From an uncultured Gemmatimonadota bacterium (lineage in GTDB: Bacteria > Gemmatimonadota > Gemmatimonadetes > Gemmatimonadales > Gemmatimonadaceae), in assembly GCA_902825965.1 (NCBI GenBank), contig CADEDA010000009.1, positions 62,001 through 126,000 on the forward strand: DNA of 64,000 nt, read 5' to 3'. The stretch's first letter is position 1. Each line of letters begins with the position of its first letter. Positions 16,836 through 25,421 of this stretch are shown piece by piece. The translations under genes and the position numbers were made by a program. Under the pieces are notes generated by a model that was not told where the DNA came from, did not search any database, and saw only the letters and a program-made list of their open reading frames with translations.

Positions 16836-17985
16836 GTGGCCTCACCCGCCCCGCCTCGCGCAGTCCTTCGGGCGGATGCACGATCACCTCCGCTCCCTCC
16901 CCGATCCCCTCCACGACCGCCATCTCCTCCCCGCGGGCGATCAGCCGCAACTGCTGACGGCGGGCCCGTCGCTCCGCGTCCACCACGAAGACGTACCACG
17001 CGTCGCCATCGCGGAACAGTGCCCCCGCCGGCAACACGAGCACGGAGTCCCGGCGGCTCAGCACGATCCGCGCGCGCACCTCGTAGTCGTGACCGAGCCG
17101 CGCGCCGGGTGCGTGCACGTCCCCGATCACCGCCACACGCTGCTCATCCACTCCGAGCGCCGAGCGCACGGTGTGGGCGACGGGCTCGATCCGCAGCACA
17201 TGCGCCGCCACCGTATCGTCGCCGCTCCGGAGCTGCATCGCCGCGCCCATCGGGATCCGCCCCGCGTCGCTCGACAGCACGTCCACCACCACTTCCAGCA
17301 CGTCCGTGGCCCCGATCATCAGCAGGGGTGCCCCGGCCGGCACCACCCGCGCGTGCTCCTCGTCGAGACGCAGCACGACGCCCGCATCCGGTGCGCGCAC
17401 GTGGACCGTGCTCCCGCCGCCGGGCAACAAGGCCCGCGCCGCGTCCCGCGCGAACATGGCCGCCGTCACGCGCGCACGCGCCGCCTCGCGCTCGCGCGCC
17501 CGCGCCTCGGCCGCGGTCCGCACCCGTTCCAACTCCTCCTCGGTCACGCCACCCGCCGCCCCGAGGCGCTCGGCGCGCCCGAGCGCCCGCCGCGCCTCGA
17601 CCTCGGCCGCGACGGCGACTGCGTCGGCGGCGCGCGCGGCCGTGAGCTCCGCATCGGCGACCCCGAGCTGCGCGGTGAGCGCACGCGCGTTCGCCGGATC
17701 CGCCGGGGCCGCTGTGAGGGCGCCGAGTGACTGTCCGGCCGCGACGGAGTCACCCACGCGCAGCGCTGCCGGGCGCCACTCGCCCGACACCGGTGCGGTC
17801 ACGTCCACGTGCCATCGCGCGCGCGTGCGTCCGTCCTCCGACAACGTCTCCTCGAACGGACCCCGCGTGACGACCGCCGTCTCCACCGCGATCACGCCTT
17901 CCCGTCCCCGCCACCACCAGAGCGAGGTCGCGACTGCCGCGAACAGGATCAGGCCGACGTACCGAGTGCGCGTGCGCATGGTCAC
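16792..17985 (-). CDS. Periplasmic adaptor (membrane fusion) subunit, MacA/HlyD-like
   Basis: A 397-residue protein with an N-terminal membrane anchor (YVGLILFAAVATSLWWW). A split lipoyl-like domain is marked by VTAPVSGEWRPAALRVGDSVAAGQSLGAL and VRAPDAGVVLRLDEEHARVVPAGAPLLMIG, with an alanine/arginine-rich coiled-coil hairpin between them (about residues 100-190). A beta-barrel and membrane-proximal domain follow (VRARIVLSRRDSVLVLPAGALF). It links an inner-membrane ABC transporter to outer-membrane export. Its start overlaps the permease stop (ATGA), so ATPase, permease and adaptor form one operon. Confidence 0.88.
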   Translation of the reverse strand: MTMRTRTRYVGLILFAAVATSLWWWRGREGVIAVETAVVTRGPFEETLSEDGRTRARWHVDVTAPVSGEWRPAALRVGDSVAAGQSLGALTAAPADPANARALTAQLGVADAELTAARAADAVAVAAEVEARRALGRAERLGAAGGVTEEELERVRTAAEARAREREAARARVTAAMFARDAARALLPGGGSTVHVRAPDAGVVLRLDEEHARVVPAGAPLLMIGATDVLEVVVDVLSSDAGRIPMGAAMQLRSGDDTVAAHVLRIEPVAHTVRSALGVDEQRVAVIGDVHAPGARLGHDYEVRARIVLSRRDSVLVLPAGALFRDGDAWYVFVVDAERRARRQQLRLIARGEEMAVVEGIGEGAEVIVHPPEGLREAGRVRPLTPSPAPSTAPAPR

Positions 17986-20354
17986 TCCCGTGTCTTGAGG
18001 ACACCGATGAGGTCGAGCCGGTCGAGACGGCGCCGGAGCGGCGCCGCCGCCAGCACGGCCGCCACCAGCGGGACCGCGACTCCCGCCGCCAGCGTGCGCG
18101 GCCCGATCACCAACGGCATCCGGAACAACTCGGTGTTGCCGAACGCCGCGACCACGCCAGAGGCGAACCCCACGCCGATCAACAGGCCGAGCGGCAGGCC
18201 GATGGCGCCGAGCACCAGCAACTCGCCGAACAACATCCGCGCGACCTCACCGCGGGTGAAACCGAGCACGCGCAGGCTGGCCAGGTCCCGTTCGCGTTCG
18301 GAGAGCGTCACGCGTCCCGCATTGTAGATGGTGCCGGCGGCAAGCACGGACGCGAAGCTCACGAGCGTGACGAGCACAATCAGGAAGTTCTGGCGTACCG
18401 TGCGATCGAACGCCGCCTGCGTGGCGCTGCGGACCTGGATGCTGCGGACCGCCGGCGCACGCGCGAGCCGATCGTAGAGGACGTCGATCGAGTCGAGGTC
18501 CACGGCCAGGTCCGCGCCGGTCACGAACGGTCCTGCACCGACGAGTGCCGGCAACGCCGCCGCCGGGACGTAGGCACCCAGCCCCGCCATGTCGTCGATG
18601 ATCGCCGCGACCTCGAGCCGCACACGCCGCCGCCGACCATCGAGGAACTCGACCTCCACGGACTCGCCCAGCTGCACGTCGAGGACACGCGCCAGCGTCG
18701 CGCCCATCGTCAACCCCTGCGCCGACACCGCGGGCGATTCGGCCCGCACGTTCACCAGGCGGCGCAGGGTGGCGCCGGGATCGACGCCGGTGAGTGCCGT
18801 GCTCCGGTCGCGGTGCGCGTGCCGGATGCGCACCGCGAGTTCGCGCACCGGTTCGGCCCGATGCACCCCGGGCAGCTGCGCCAGCGCATCGAGGATCCCC
18901 ATCCCTTGCGGATCGCGCAACACGACGGTCACGTCCGCGCGTGCCGCCAGCGTGAACAACACCTCGCGCATCCGGCCCACGGCATCGAAGCCGAACGTGC
19001 CGGCCACCACCACGGCGCTGCCGAGACCGATTCCGAGGGCGCCGAGCGCCGTGCGCACGGGCTGATGCGCGAGCGCCCGCGCCACCATGCGCCACACCGG
19101 CGATCGGAACCTGACCGCGAGCAACCGATCGACGACCCCATGCGCGTAGGCGGCCGGGGCCTCGGGGCGCATGGCCTGCGCCGGAGGCAACGCGAGCAGG
19201 CGACGCAGAGACGCCAGGGCCCCGACCAGTGCCGCGGCGGTCGCGATGCCGGCTGCAGCGAGCAGTTCGCGCGGGAAGACGCGCAGCGCGAGGCTCGGGA
19301 ACCGGAAGAACTCCGCGTACACCCCAGCCAGGTACGAGGCGAACCAGAGCCCCAGCAACATGCCCAGCAGCACGCCGGGCAGGACCGGCAACACGGCGAA
19401 CAGTGCGTAGTGCCGCATCACGGTGCGCGCCGGGAACCCGTACGCCTTGAGGGTGCCGATCTGGTCGCGCTGCTGCGTCACGACCCGCCCGAGCACCAGG
19501 TTCACCAGGAACGCCGCCACGCCGAGGAAGATCACCGGCAGCACGTAGGCGAAGGTCTGGTTCTGCCGGATCTCCTCGGTCACGAACTGGTGCGAGGCGT
19601 GGCGGGCACGCGTGTAGGAGCCCAGCGAGCCGTACCGCGCGAGCGCCGCATCGAGTGCATCACGCACGGCGGCGGTATCGGCGCCCGCCGCGAGCGAGAG
19701 GGCGAGGTCGTTCCACTCGCCCCGCAGTCCGAGGGCATCGGCGGCGACCTCGGCGTCCAGCCACAGCACGCCGTAGCGCTGGGGATCGGGCAGGAAGTCG
19801 CCGGGCCGGAACTCGTAGGTGAACTCCGCCGTCACGGCGAGTCCCACGATGCGAAGCGCCCGCCACGCGTCACCGATCACCGCGCCGATCCGGTCGCCCA
19901 CGTCGAGACCGTTCGCGCGTGCGAATCCCTCGCTCACCACCACGGCGTCGCGCTCCGCGGCGAACGGCAGCCGTCCCGCGCGCAGGACCAGATGGTTCAG
20001 CGTGCCGTCACCGGGTGGCCGGGTGCCGACGATGCGTGCGGTCGCCGGCTCGCGCAGCCCCGGGATCCGCACGACCACCTCACCCGTGGCCCGGACCGCG
20101 AGCCGCTGCACACCGGGGATGCGCCGCAGCGCGGGCACGGCCGCATCCGGCGCGCGACGCACCTGCGCGAAGACGTCCGGGAACCGCACCGCTGCGTAGT
20201 ACTCCCGCTGCGCCGAGCCCAGGAGCTGCGCCACCGAACGCTCGGCCACGAATGCCGCGACGCCGCAGGCCACCACCAGCGCGATGGCCACGCTGGAGCC
20301 GAGATGTGCGCGCAGGTCGCGGGCAAGCTTGCGATCGAGCAGGCGGTTCACCAT
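17982..20354 (-). CDS. ABC transporter permease with two FtsX/MacB domains
   Basis: A 790-residue permease. The N-terminal helix is followed by a periplasmic MacB_PCD-like domain (about 40-270). An FtsX block of three helices begins near [25 protein letters not shown] and is followed by the [13 protein letters not shown] coupling motif typical of LolC/MacB-type permeases. The second half repeats this layout, with a periplasmic domain and a last FtsX block ([25 protein letters not shown], then [14 protein letters not shown]). Such proteins use ATP hydrolysis in the cytoplasm to drive periplasmic work. The start overlaps the ATPase stop by seven bases. Confidence 0.9.
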   Translation of the reverse strand: MVNRLLDRKLARDLRAHLGSSVAIALVVACGVAAFVAERSVAQLLGSAQREYYAAVRFPDVFAQVRRAPDAAVPALRRIPGVQRLAVRATGEVVVRIPGLREPATARIVGTRPPGDGTLNHLVLRAGRLPFAAERDAVVVSEGFARANGLDVGDRIGAVIGDAWRALRIVGLAVTAEFTYEFRPGDFLPDPQRYGVLWLDAEVAADALGLRGEWNDLALSLAAGADTAAVRDALDAALARYGSLGSYTRARHASHQFVTEEIRQNQTFAYVLPVIFLGVAAFLVNLVLGRVVTQQRDQIGTLKAYGFPARTVMRHYALFAVLPVLPGVLLGMLLGLWFASYLAGVYAEFFRFPSLALRVFPRELLAAAGIATAAALVGALASLRRLLALPPAQAMRPEAPAAYAHGVVDRLLAVRFRSPVWRMVARALAHQPVRTALGALGIGLGSAVVVAGTFGFDAVGRMREVLFTLAARADVTVVLRDPQGMGILDALAQLPGVHRAEPVRELAVRIRHAHRDRSTALTGVDPGATLRRLVNVRAESPAVSAQGLTMGATLARVLDVQLGESVEVEFLDGRRRRVRLEVAAIIDDMAGLGAYVPAAALPALVGAGPFVTGADLAVDLDSIDVLYDRLARAPAVRSIQVRSATQAAFDRTVRQNFLIVLVTLVSFASVLAAGTIYNAGRVTLSERERDLASLRVLGFTRGEVARMLFGELLVLGAIGLPLGLLIGVGFASGVVAAFGNTELFRMPLVIGPRTLAAGVAVPLVAAVLAAAPLRRRLDRLDLIGVLKTRE

Positions 20355-21109
20355 ACGAGCTGCTCCGGCGCGATCGGCGCGGCGTTGCGTTCGTCGCCCA
20401 CGATCCGGCCGCTGCGCAGCCGCAGCACGCGGTCCGCCATGCCGGCCACCGACGCATTGTGCGTGATGATCACGGTCAGCGTCCCGAGTTCACGGTTGGC
20501 GCGTTGCAGTGCGGCGAGCACGAGCTTCCCCGTCTCCACATCGAGCGCCCCGGTGGGCTCGTCGCAGAGCAATACGTCCGGCCGTTTGGCGATCGCGCGT
20601 GCGATGGCCACGCGCTGCTGCTCGCCACCCGAGAGCTGCGCGGGGAAGTTGTCCATGCGGGCCCCGAGTCCCACGAGGCGCAGCGTGTCCGCGGGGTCCG
20701 CCGGCTGCCCTCCGTGCGCCGTCGACGTGAGGGCGGTGACGAGTGCCACGTTCTCGAGGGCAGTGAGGCTCGGGATGAGGTTGTAGAACTGGAACACGAA
20801 CCCCACGTGCTCGCGCCGGTACTGCGTGAGTTCGGCCTCGCGTGCGGCGGTCAGCACGTGGTCGCGGAACGTCACGGTGCCCGCACTCGGCGCATCGAGC
20901 CCGCCGAGGATGTTGAGCAGCGTCGACTTGCCACTGCCCGAGGGACCGAGGATGACGACGAACTCGCCGGGGAAGAGGTCGAGGTCCACCGCCTGGAGTG
21001 CGGGGACATCGACCTCGCCCATGCGATAGACCTTGGTGAGGCCGCGGGCGTGGAAGAGCGGGTCGGGGGGCACCGTCCCAAGGTGGGGCGCGCGGTCGGC
21101 GCGAGCCAT
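20348..21109 (-). CDS. ABC transporter ATP-binding protein, LolD/MacB type
   Basis: A 253-residue ATPase with Walker [10 protein letters not shown], a Q-loop in [17 protein letters not shown], signature LSGGEQQR, Walker [13 protein letters not shown] and the H-loop ITHN. The EPTGALD and 'FQFYNLIP' pattern is that of the MacB/LolD group, which powers FtsX-type permeases. The ATG at 21109 was chosen over an upstream start because a GAGGAAAG ribosome site precedes it. It is the first gene of the ATPase-permease-adaptor operon and is transcribed divergently from the VOC gene. Confidence 0.92.
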   Translation of the reverse strand: MARADRAPHLGTVPPDPLFHARGLTKVYRMGEVDVPALQAVDLDLFPGEFVVILGPSGSGKSTLLNILGGLDAPSAGTVTFRDHVLTAAREAELTQYRREHVGFVFQFYNLIPSLTALENVALVTALTSTAHGGQPADPADTLRLVGLGARMDNFPAQLSGGEQQRVAIARAIAKRPDVLLCDEPTGALDVETGKLVLAALQRANRELGTLTVIITHNASVAGMADRVLRLRSGRIVGDERNAAPIAPEQLVW

Positions 21110-21160
21110 CAGCGCTTTCCTCGCCGCGTGTCGGGGGAGCCCTGCCGGTCCGGGCCCCGC

Positions 21161-21220
21161 GCGCTGGCGCCCCAAACGGCGCGCTGGCGCCCGAAACCGG
21201 GCGCTGGCATCTTGAGCCCA
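21161..21220 (+). repeat. Three 20-bp direct repeats before the VOC gene
   Basis: Three units with an exact 20-base period: 21161-21180, 21181-21200 and 21201-21220. Units 1 and 2 agree at 17 of 20 positions (GCGCTGGCGCCC.AAAC). Unit 3 keeps GCGCTGGC and ends on the A of the VOC start codon. They fill the 110-bp divergent space between the ABC operon and the VOC gene, so they may be an operator for either. Confidence 0.6.
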
Positions 21221-21585
21221 TGAGTTCAGACGCCGCCGCCCATCGCCACCATGCGATCGACTACATCGAGTTCACCGTGCTCGACATGGTGCGCGCACAG
21301 GAGTTCTACCGACGCGCGTTCGATTGGCAGTTCACCGACTACGGGCCGGACTACGCCGGCATCCAGCGACCCGGCGGGGAGGCGGGTGGCTTCCGCGTCG
21401 ATGCCACGGTGGCGCGCGGGGGCCCGCTGGTGATCCTCTACTCCGAGGACCTCGACGGCACGTTGCGGCGGGTGCGAGAGGCGGGCGGCGTAATAACCAC
21501 GGAGCCGTTCGAGTTCCCCGGCGGCCGTCGCTTCCATTTCACGGATCCTAGCGGCAACGAACTCGCGGTCTGGAGTGCGCGCTGA
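21220..21585 (+). CDS. VOC-family protein (glyoxalase/bleomycin-resistance fold)
   Basis: A 121-residue protein of the vicinal oxygen chelate fold. It has the start [26 protein letters not shown], a central [11 protein letters not shown] segment and the typical end [20 protein letters not shown] with the conserved glutamate. Members bind a metal and act on diverse small molecules; this 'DYIEF' subgroup is uncharacterised. A hairpin at 21651-21679 may end its transcript. Confidence 0.9.
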   Translation: MSSDAAAHRHHAIDYIEFTVLDMVRAQEFYRRAFDWQFTDYGPDYAGIQRPGGEAGGFRVDATVARGGPLVILYSEDLDGTLRRVREAGGVITTEPFEFPGGRRFHFTDPSGNELAVWSAR

Positions 21586-21971
21586 TCGGGCGTCGGGCTT
21601 TGCGCGACTGGCGGCCAGCGCACCGCGGGCTCGACCGCCCGACGTGAGGAACGCCGGGGCGCAATGCCGACCCCGGCGTCCTCTTGCCGTCGCAGTGACG
21701 GATCCCCGCCTGCCAGACGGGGAATAAGCAGCGGGTCAACGCGCGCCCTGCGTTTCGCGCTCCGCTCCCTTCCGTGAAGGGAGAACCGGGACCAAGTGCC
21801 CGATCCGCTTCCGCATTGTGGAGGCGTCGCCCTCGTTCTGCGCTCCCACTATTCCATCGGGCACCGGAGCGCGCAAGAGGGAAAAGGTGGACAGGTCATC
21901 TGGATTGCCGGCCTGCCCGGCGCGTGCAACATTGGGGTGCTGTCCGCCACGCACCCTCCCCCGGGGATCAC
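21586..21971. other. Intergenic stretch, hairpin only
   Basis: 386 bases between the VOC gene and the small membrane protein genes. Apart from the ACGCCGGGG/CCCCGGCGT hairpin at 21651-21679, I see no gene, RNA or repeat. The open frames across it have no ribosome site and the composition of random high-GC DNA. Confidence 0.5.
21651..21679 (+). terminator. Probable terminator hairpin after the VOC gene
   Basis: ACGCCGGGG (21651-21659) and CCCCGGCGT (21671-21679) form a perfect 9-bp stem with an 11-base loop, 66 bases after the VOC stop. Only CCTCTTGCC follows, so there is no proper T tract. Confidence 0.5.
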
Positions 21972-22391
21972 ATGACGCGCTCGACCTGGCTCCGCATCGC
22001 GACCGGATTCGCTGTGCTGCTCACCATCGGACACACCGTCGGTGCGGTGCTCATGCAACCCGCGGCGGACAGCGCGGATGCACGGCTGTTCACCGCGATG
22101 ACCGAGGTACCGATCACCGACGGCGTGTTGGTCCGCAACTACCTGGATGCGTACCGGGGCTCGGGGTGGACCATCACCGCGATGCTGGCCATGTCGGCGC
22201 TGTTGCTCCTGCAGCTCAGCCGGTTGCGCGGCGACGCGGCCGAGCAGACCCGCGCGCCGCTGCTCGCCCTCGGGTTCGGCTTCGCCGGCGTCGCCGTCGT
22301 CGGGGCGATCCACTTCGTGCTGCCTCCGATCATCTTCTCCGCGGCCGTCGCGGTCTGCTGCCTCGCGGCCTCCCGCGCGCGCACGGCATGA
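21972..22391 (+). CDS. Small membrane protein with four predicted helices
   Basis: A 139-residue hydrophobic protein with four helices (WLRIATGFAVLLTIGHTVGAVLM, then ITAMLAMSALLLLQLS, LLALGFGFAGVAVVGAIHFVL and IIFSAAVAVCCLAAS). The layout, with a histidine-containing first helix and an F-T/Y-R-G-S-G loop (YRGSGWTI), matches the LIC_13387-like family of unknown function. The next membrane protein starts within its stop codon (ATGA). Confidence 0.75.
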   Translation: MTRSTWLRIATGFAVLLTIGHTVGAVLMQPAADSADARLFTAMTEVPITDGVLVRNYLDAYRGSGWTITAMLAMSALLLLQLSRLRGDAAEQTRAPLLALGFGFAGVAVVGAIHFVLPPIIFSAAVAVCCLAASRARTA

Positions 22392-22810
22392 CGATCTACC
22401 ACGTCGACATCCTCTGGGGCCTGATGCTGCTCGGCGTCGGGCTCTTCACCACCTGCTGCCTGGTGTTCAATCCGGTGCTCCGCAGTGTACGGATCATCGG
22501 CATCGGGTCGGCATATGCGGTGGGCCTGTACATGGTGTTCGCGCTGCCCCTCGTGGATGCGCTGGTCACCTGGTGTGTCTTCGCCGGCTTCGGCGGCGTG
22601 CTGGCGTTCGCGTACGAACTCTGGGCGCGGCACCGCTACGCCGGCACTGGGCGCGCGCCCCGACCCTTGGTGCTGCTGCAGGGCTTCGTCCTCTGGCCCA
22701 CCATGATCCCAGCCGCGATCGAAGGCATGCTGATCGACGCCGGGGTGCTCGAGGCCGATGGGGCCCCGGAGGCCCATGGCTTGCGCCCCCGCACCCCGGC
22801 TGGTAACTAG
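22388..22810 (+). CDS. Small membrane protein of unknown function
   Basis: A 140-residue protein with four hydrophobic segments (VDILWGLMLLGVGLFTTCCLVF, IIGIGSAYAVGLYMVFALPLVDALVTW, CVFAGFGGVLAFAYELW and LVLLQGFVLWPTMIPAAIEGML). I cannot name the family. The ATGA overlap with the preceding four-helix protein indicates that the pair is made together and may form a complex. Confidence 0.75.
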   Translation: MTIYHVDILWGLMLLGVGLFTTCCLVFNPVLRSVRIIGIGSAYAVGLYMVFALPLVDALVTWCVFAGFGGVLAFAYELWARHRYAGTGRAPRPLVLLQGFVLWPTMIPAAIEGMLIDAGVLEADGAPEAHGLRPRTPAGN

Positions 22811-22815
22811 GAAGC

Positions 22816-23223
22816 ATGACCAGATTCCGTGCCACCGCCGCCGTGGCGGCACTGCTCCTCGCCGCCTGCGCGGATGCACCGGCCGCACCCGACGCCGAGC
22901 TGATCTCGGTCCGGCTGCGCAACGAGCTCGGACAGTCGGCCGGTCGCAACGAGGTGATCATCGAGCGGGGGGGCAGCGTCTCGCAGGTCGTCCGTCGCGA
23001 CGGCACCGGCGCGGCCGGGCGCACCGACGTGACCCTGCCCGGTCCAGGGACGTACCTCGTCCGCGTGATCCCGCGGGACGGCTACGCCTCCTCACCCACG
23101 CTCCAGCGGGTCGTCACGGTCGAACCCGCGCAGCGCCTGGTGCTCGAGTTCACGCTCTATCGCACGGGCATGTCCGAGCTGCCGCCGCCCATGTCGCCAC
23201 CCTATCCGTCGCCGTTCCCCTGA
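22816..23223 (+). CDS. Small lipoprotein
   Basis: A 135-residue protein with a good lipobox (AALLLAAC, cysteine at about residue 19). The mature part reads as a single beta-sandwich similar to carboxypeptidase-regulatory or Ig-like folds (ISVRLRNELGQSAGRNEVIIERGG, GPGTYLVRVIPRDGYASSPT) and ends in a proline-rich tail. It starts five bases after the membrane protein gene and its stop overlaps the CTG start of the DinB gene. Confidence 0.78.
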   Translation: MTRFRATAAVAALLLAACADAPAAPDAELISVRLRNELGQSAGRNEVIIERGGSVSQVVRRDGTGAAGRTDVTLPGPGTYLVRVIPRDGYASSPTLQRVVTVEPAQRLVLEFTLYRTGMSELPPPMSPPYPSPFP

Positions 23224-23747
23224 ACGCGTTCCACCTGCCGGACGCGATCGCCGTCCTCGAACGGACTCCGGGTGCGTTCCGCGCCCTCCTGGCCGACCTG
23301 CCGCAGCAGTGGCTCGACGCGGACGAAGGACCGGACACCTTCACGCCGATCGATAACCTCGGGCACCTGATCCACGGCGAGCGCGCAGACTGGATCGTGC
23401 GGGCGCGCGTCATCCTCGCGCCGGGTGCGGATCGCCGGTTCGCCCCATTCGACCGCTTCGCGCATCGGCAGGAATGTGCGGGCCAGTCCGTGGCGCAGTT
23501 GCTGGACACGTTCGTGTCGCTCCGCGCCGAGAATCTGCGCATCCTGCGTGGTTGGAACCTGAGCGCACGTGAACTGGCTCTCGAGGGCATCCACCCCGCC
23601 TTCGGTGCCGTCACGCTCGCACAACTGCTCTCCACCTGGGTCGTGCACGATCTCGGCCACCTCGCGCAGACGTCGCGCGTCATGGCCAAGCGCTACCGCG
23701 ACGACGTCGGGCCGTGGAGGGCCTACCTGCCGATCCTCGATCGCTAG
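23220..23747 (+). CDS. DinB-family protein with a probable CTG start
   Basis: A 175-residue DinB/YfiT four-helix protein. It has the first-helix pattern DAIAVLERTPGAFRALLADLP, the His-containing segment TFTPIDNLGHLIHGERADWIVRARVIL and the C-terminal metal-site histidines in LLSTWVVHDLGHLAQTSRVMAKRYR. All three expected histidine regions are present, so this is a complete metal-binding family member. There is no ATG, GTG or TTG between the conserved start and the preceding gene in this frame. The only start-like codon is CTG at 23220, which overlaps the lipoprotein stop as CTGA, parallel to the ATGA junctions elsewhere. Confidence 0.82.
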   Translation: MNAFHLPDAIAVLERTPGAFRALLADLPQQWLDADEGPDTFTPIDNLGHLIHGERADWIVRARVILAPGADRRFAPFDRFAHRQECAGQSVAQLLDTFVSLRAENLRILRGWNLSARELALEGIHPAFGAVTLAQLLSTWVVHDLGHLAQTSRVMAKRYRDDVGPWRAYLPILDR

Positions 23748-23758
23748 GAGGTCGTGGT

Positions 23759-24355
23759 ATGAGGACCCGTGCCGTCAGCCTGATCGCCGTGATCGCCGTG
23801 ATCGCCGCGCTCGTGGTGACGCCGGCGGATCGCGTGGACGCCCAAGCGCCGGGCAGCACGCGCCTCCGTCTCGGTCGCGACACCGTCATCGCCGGACTCG
23901 GCTGCGGCCCCACCGGCCGCGCCTACCTGGTGGTGCATCCCAACGGTGTGGTCGATGAGTGCCCGCTGTCGCGGGACTCCGTCGTGGAGGGCCACGCCCT
24001 GCCCAAAGGCACCTGGATCCAGCAGACACCAGAGGCGCTCATGTTCGCAGCCTGGTTGCCGCGCGATGTCGAGTTGCAGGGCGTGCTCTGCAAGGGCACC
24101 GGCTACAAAGGCTGGTCGGTGCGGTTCCACCCTGACGGCCGTCTCGCGAGCTGTTTCCTCGCGAAGGACCGCGAGATCGATGGCGTTCCCTGCATGGGCG
24201 GGTCGTTCCTGCGCGAGATGCGCGGCAGCACGCAGGTCAGCCTGCAGGCGAACGGCCGACTGTACAGCTGCCGGGTTGCGTACCGCGTGACCATCGATGG
24301 CCGCACCTATCCCAAGGGCGCGCGGTTCGCACGCCAACCATCCGGCACCACGTAG
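23759..24355 (+). CDS. Hypothetical exported protein
   Basis: A 198-residue protein with a strong signal sequence (AVSLIAVIAVIAALVVTPADRVDAQ, cleavage after DAQ) and a perfect AGGAGG ribosome site seven bases before the ATG. The mature part consists of short repeated beta units of the type 'G..Y.V..HPNG.V..C.LSRD..V.G..LPKGTW', seen at least three times (VVHPNGVVDECPLSRD, RFHPDGRLASCFLAKD, SLQANGRLYSC), each with a cysteine. This resembles MORN-like or antifreeze-type repeats, but no family is certain. Confidence 0.75.
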   Translation: MRTRAVSLIAVIAVIAALVVTPADRVDAQAPGSTRLRLGRDTVIAGLGCGPTGRAYLVVHPNGVVDECPLSRDSVVEGHALPKGTWIQQTPEALMFAAWLPRDVELQGVLCKGTGYKGWSVRFHPDGRLASCFLAKDREIDGVPCMGGSFLREMRGSTQVSLQANGRLYSCRVAYRVTIDGRTYPKGARFARQPSGTT

Positions 24356-24432
24356 CGTGACGGTCCCCGTTGCGATTGGTCGGGGGGCGTCGTTCTAAGG
24401 GGGTCGTTCGCCCCCGCCATCCAGGAGTCCTC

Positions 24433-25389
24433 ATGCGTCGCAGCCCGTTCGTCCTCGCCGTCCTCGCCCTTGCGCTTTCGGTGACGGCGGCGCCGGCGCA
24501 GGGCCCCAAACAAGCCGTCGCACCGGTGGACAGCAGCGCGCCTCGCGACGCCGCATCCCTCGACTCCGTCGCACAGGCCGAAGCGGCAGCGCGCGCGGAG
24601 TTCCTCGCCAAGCTCCAGCGGAAGTCGGGGCGGATCGAACTCGATGGCGGGTTCGCACGCCTCGACCTGCCGGCCACCGTGGACTTCCTCGACCCGCGGA
24701 GCGCCAAGCTCCTCATCGAGGACGGCTGGGGCAATCCGCCCGGCACGGGCTCCGGCCTGCTCGGCATGATCATCCCCGCCAACCTCGACCCGCTGAGCGA
24801 GGAATCGTGGGGCATCGCGATCCAGTTCAACGACGACGGGTACGTATCGGACAAGGACGCGAAGGAGATCGACTTCACCGCCCTGCTCAAGGAGATGCAG
24901 GACGCGACCGAGGAGTCCAACGAGTTGCGTGCGAAGGAAGGCTATCCGCCCGTGCGCCTGCTCGGATGGGCGGAGCCGCCGACCTACGACGCCACGACAC
25001 ACAAGCTCTATTGGGCCAAGGAGCTCGAGTTCGGCGGCGACTCGGCGCACACGCTCAACTACGCCGTGCGCATCCTCGGGCGGCGGGGTGTGCTCGAACT
25101 GAGCGCGATCGCCGGCATGAACCAGCTCGACATCATCCGCGGCGAGGTGCAGCAGCTGCTGCCGGCCGTCGAGTTCAATGAGGGGCACCGCTACGCCGAC
25201 TACGTGGAGGGCAGCGACAAGGTCGCGACCTACGGGCTCACCGCGTTGGTGGCTGGCGCCGTGGCCACCAAGGCCGGCTTCTTCAAGGTGTTGTTCGCGG
25301 GGCTCCTGGCGGCGAAGAAGTTCCTCGTGATCGGGGCGATCGCCCTGTTCGCGGGCGCGCGGAAGCTGTTCGCGAAGAAGGCCGCGTGA
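24433..25389 (+). CDS. DUF2167 family exported membrane protein
   Basis: A 318-residue protein with a signal peptide (VLAVLALALSVTAAPAQG). The DUF2167 core includes GRIELDGGFARLDLPATVDFLDPRSAKLLIEDGWGNPPG, SWGIAIQFNDDGYVSDKDAKEIDF and LGWAEPPTYDATTHKLYWAKEL, followed by the conserved LNYAVRILGRRGVLEL block. Two C-terminal hydrophobic segments (AGFFKVLFAGLLAAKKFLVIGAIALFAGARKLF) anchor it in the inner membrane. The family is common and uncharacterised, and its position in the envelope is clear. It is transcribed alone or with the following gene 32 bp away. Confidence 0.88.
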   Translation: MRRSPFVLAVLALALSVTAAPAQGPKQAVAPVDSSAPRDAASLDSVAQAEAAARAEFLAKLQRKSGRIELDGGFARLDLPATVDFLDPRSAKLLIEDGWGNPPGTGSGLLGMIIPANLDPLSEESWGIAIQFNDDGYVSDKDAKEIDFTALLKEMQDATEESNELRAKEGYPPVRLLGWAEPPTYDATTHKLYWAKELEFGGDSAHTLNYAVRILGRRGVLELSAIAGMNQLDIIRGEVQQLLPAVEFNEGHRYADYVEGSDKVATYGLTALVAGAVATKAGFFKVLFAGLLAAKKFLVIGAIALFAGARKLFAKKAA

Positions 25390-25421
25390 CCGCGCGGCCG
25401 CGGCACGCCGGACCCCGCTGA

